Below the pieces are notes generated by a model. It searched no databases and had not been told where the DNA came from. It saw only the letters and a program-made list of their open reading frames with translations. A DNA stretch of 64,000 nt, taken from NCBI GenBank assembly GCA_002633005.1, contig NMRA01000438.1, positions 138,772 to 202,771 on the forward strand. The letters are read 5' to 3'. This document shows, piece after piece, positions 62,322 to 64,000 of the stretch; position 1 is the stretch's first letter; every line of letters begins with the position of its first letter. Position numbers and translations under genes: made by a program. This stretch comes from Phoronis australis (lineage: Eukaryota > Phoronida > Phoronidae).

Positions 62322-62660
62322 ATGCCGTTGATAGAAGAAATTCCAGATTCTCCTCGAGACACCAGTCCTGGAACAGGTATCGGTCTCATGAACAATAGGC
62401 CAACACCTGAAACACAGGTTCTTAAACAAAAAGAGACCTTGCTGGAAGTCATGGATGATGCACCCATTACTGTTGGTGACCATGGTGACGTCATGGAAAC
62501 CAGCACAAAGCCCATCATTGAGGAGATATCTGAAGCAGGTGCGAATAAAATGCCCCTTATTGAAGAGGTTACAGATGTTACGAATGGTAAAGGGTCTTTG
62601 AATGAGGCGATGACACAAATGGAAAAAAGTGAAGACAAAACGGCAAATAGAGCAGAAACT
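62322..62660 (+). CDS. DNAAF1: DNAAF1 exon with start codon (N-terminal acidic region)
   Basis: 113 codons, ending phase 0 at donor GTAAGT. The start [16 protein letters not shown] is the first ATG after a possible acceptor at 62279. The motif (M/K)P(L/I)IEE(I/V) occurs three times, at residues 1-7, 63-69 and 77-83. The segment has no cysteine and is probably disordered. Confidence 0.88.
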
Positions 62661-63970
62661 GTAAGTAGCAACCACTGCATAACTATGTTAAAATATCTGT
62701 ATTTAGTTTGAAGACTGTTACGTCAAAGACATTAAAGGTGCCAAATGTACTGACAAAGTAGTTTGAAGGTTTTGACAGTGCGACGCTACATCATCCACTA
62801 AGTGTTTTAAATTTTAAGGGTAGCTATATTTTGCTCAGGATTGCTTTCTGTAAAGACCTCAAGTTCATTCTTTTTCATATACATTTCTCCCCCTTTCAAA
62901 TAAATTCAGACTGAGGAAAGGGAGGAAGCAATTAGCACAATGAAGATTTAGTAAAATTTTGTCATAAAAGTATAACTTTAATTTGACTGCTTTCACAACT
63001 GAAACCTGACCTAGTATACTAGTGACTTAAGGTGACTATGTTTTCCAAATTTGCTTGTTGGGCATTCTTTTGCCAGCCCCCATGTCCGTAGAAGACTTCA
63101 ATTTGACGTTCACTGTTCTTGCAATGTTCTCAATTTGTCAGGATTCCTCCAGTCCACGTGCTGGTTCTAATGACACTGGCAAGGAAGAACCAGCCAATAA
63201 CTGGCCGCGGCTAACCAAGAAATTTCTACGGCAACACTGCAAAGATCTCAAGCTCTACCTAACACCTGCCCTGAACGATGTCCTTTACCTGCATTACAAA
63301 GGTAAGTAGTTTACCAGTGCATGATTGTCTGTCATGAAAGTGTTCATGCAGCTGGGAATCATATTATTACTCATGTCTTGGTTAATGTGCACCGGCATTA
63401 AGTCTAGATTTCATGTTCTGTGGAACCAGTTTATGAAATATTTCACCAATTGTCTTGTCAGTATATTTTAAGAAATTCGTAAAAAATTTATCTGAAATTC
63501 TGTCATCGTGTGATTAACCCGTTGTGCAGAAAAGGTCAAAATTAGTAAAAGTTACTTTTTATTAATTGTTTGAGCTGGCAATCATTTTGTCGTAAAGTTC
63601 AAATAGGATGATCTGAATGTTGGTATAGTTTGATTTTGGAAACCTATAAACATGTACCACAGACTTGCCATTTTTATAATTGATGACTTGCAAATAAATA
63701 TATATTTTGAGAATCCCCCTAGGAAGATAACCTCTTTTATGATTTCAGGAATTTACAAAATTGAGAATCTTGATGAGTACACTGGTCTCAGATGCCTGTG
63801 GCTGGAATGTAATGGGATCAAAGAAATTGAGAACCTTGACCACCAGACGGCGCTCCGGTGCCTGTATCTACAGCAGAACTTGATAGAAAGGATAGATAAC
63901 CTGCATGTTTGCCCGGAGCTACAGAGCCTCAATCTGTCTAACAACCTCATCAAGAAGATTGAAAACTTGG
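62322..63970 (+). CDS. DNAAF1: Dynein axonemal assembly factor 1 (LRRC50), 5' part of gene, introns included
   Basis: Three coding exons are visible; the gene runs off the window. The protein is a cytoplasmic factor needed to preassemble outer and inner dynein arms for motile cilia. Joined, the exons code for an acidic low-complexity N-terminus (residues 1-113), then a conserved lead-in [19 protein letters not shown] and LYLHYKG (~146-167), then SDS22-type 22-residue leucine-rich repeats: [41 protein letters not shown] and [17 protein letters not shown]. This closely follows vertebrate DNAAF1. It is head to head with the TMEM145-like gene. The remaining repeats, LRR cap and C-terminal region lie outside the window. 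Confidence 0.95.
63142..63301 (+). CDS. DNAAF1: DNAAF1 exon 2 (pre-LRR conserved segment)
   Basis: 160 nt, phase 0 to phase 1. Acceptor tttgtcag, donor GTAAGT. It codes for [20 protein letters not shown] then [13 protein letters not shown], the conserved block directly before the first LRR in DNAAF1. Confidence 0.94.
63749..63970 (+). CDS. DNAAF1: DNAAF1 exon 3 (first leucine-rich repeats)
   Basis: 222 nt, phase 1 to phase 1. Acceptor gatttcag, donor GTAGGT. It holds three full SDS22-like repeats and part of a fourth, including [15 protein letters not shown] and [14 protein letters not shown]. The overlapping minus-strand frame is a shadow. Confidence 0.96.
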
Positions 63971-64000
63971 GTAGGTAGTGTGCAGTGTGGCCGGTATTTG

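Noticed and set aside
62273-62680. Two minus-strand frames of 125-135 codons
   Set aside because: They are shadows of the DNAAF1 first coding exon; the plus-strand frame matches the family and has a proper donor.

Overview
The window is animal (metazoan) nuclear DNA. It is AT-rich, has split genes with GT-AG introns, and carries many short inverted-repeat transposons and tandem repeats. It has one short run of N and a single N, so it is a draft scaffold. The two recognisable genes are conserved in animals with cilia, and the repeat load fits a marine invertebrate. I cannot fix the phylum from sequence alone.

Layout. Positions 1-8,240 hold a tandem array of a ~1.4 kb unit built from four diverged ~227 bp monomers plus a ~0.5 kb non-monomer part. 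A single N at 6,670 probably joins two copies of the same locus. Positions 8,950-16,080 hold three copies of a second, larger complex unit with nested insertions. Positions 16-25 kb are gene-poor and carry several MITE-like elements and local duplications. Positions 29,948-54,019 (minus strand) hold a complete TMEM145-like gene: signal peptide, lumenal/extracellular domain and seven membrane segments, about 503-505 residues. A probable long 3' UTR reaches toward 25.5 kb. Positions 54-62 kb are intergenic, with an N gap at 60,116-61,059. Positions 62,322-63,970 (plus strand) hold the first three coding exons of DNAAF1 (LRRC50), a dynein arm assembly factor, cut off by the window end. The two genes are head to head, about 8.3 kb apart.

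The main discovery is that the TMEM145-like gene has three separate pairs of tandemly duplicated, diverged, splice-competent exons (exon 3a/3b, 4a/4b, 10a/10b). The pairs for exons 3 and 4 change the ectodomain. The exon 10 pair swaps the whole TM6-loop-TM7 segment. Both exon 10 versions are 121 nt, so using both or neither breaks the frame. Choosing one of each pair would give eight receptors from one locus. All junctions were read by eye from GT/AG sites, phase and protein similarity; no transcript data were available.
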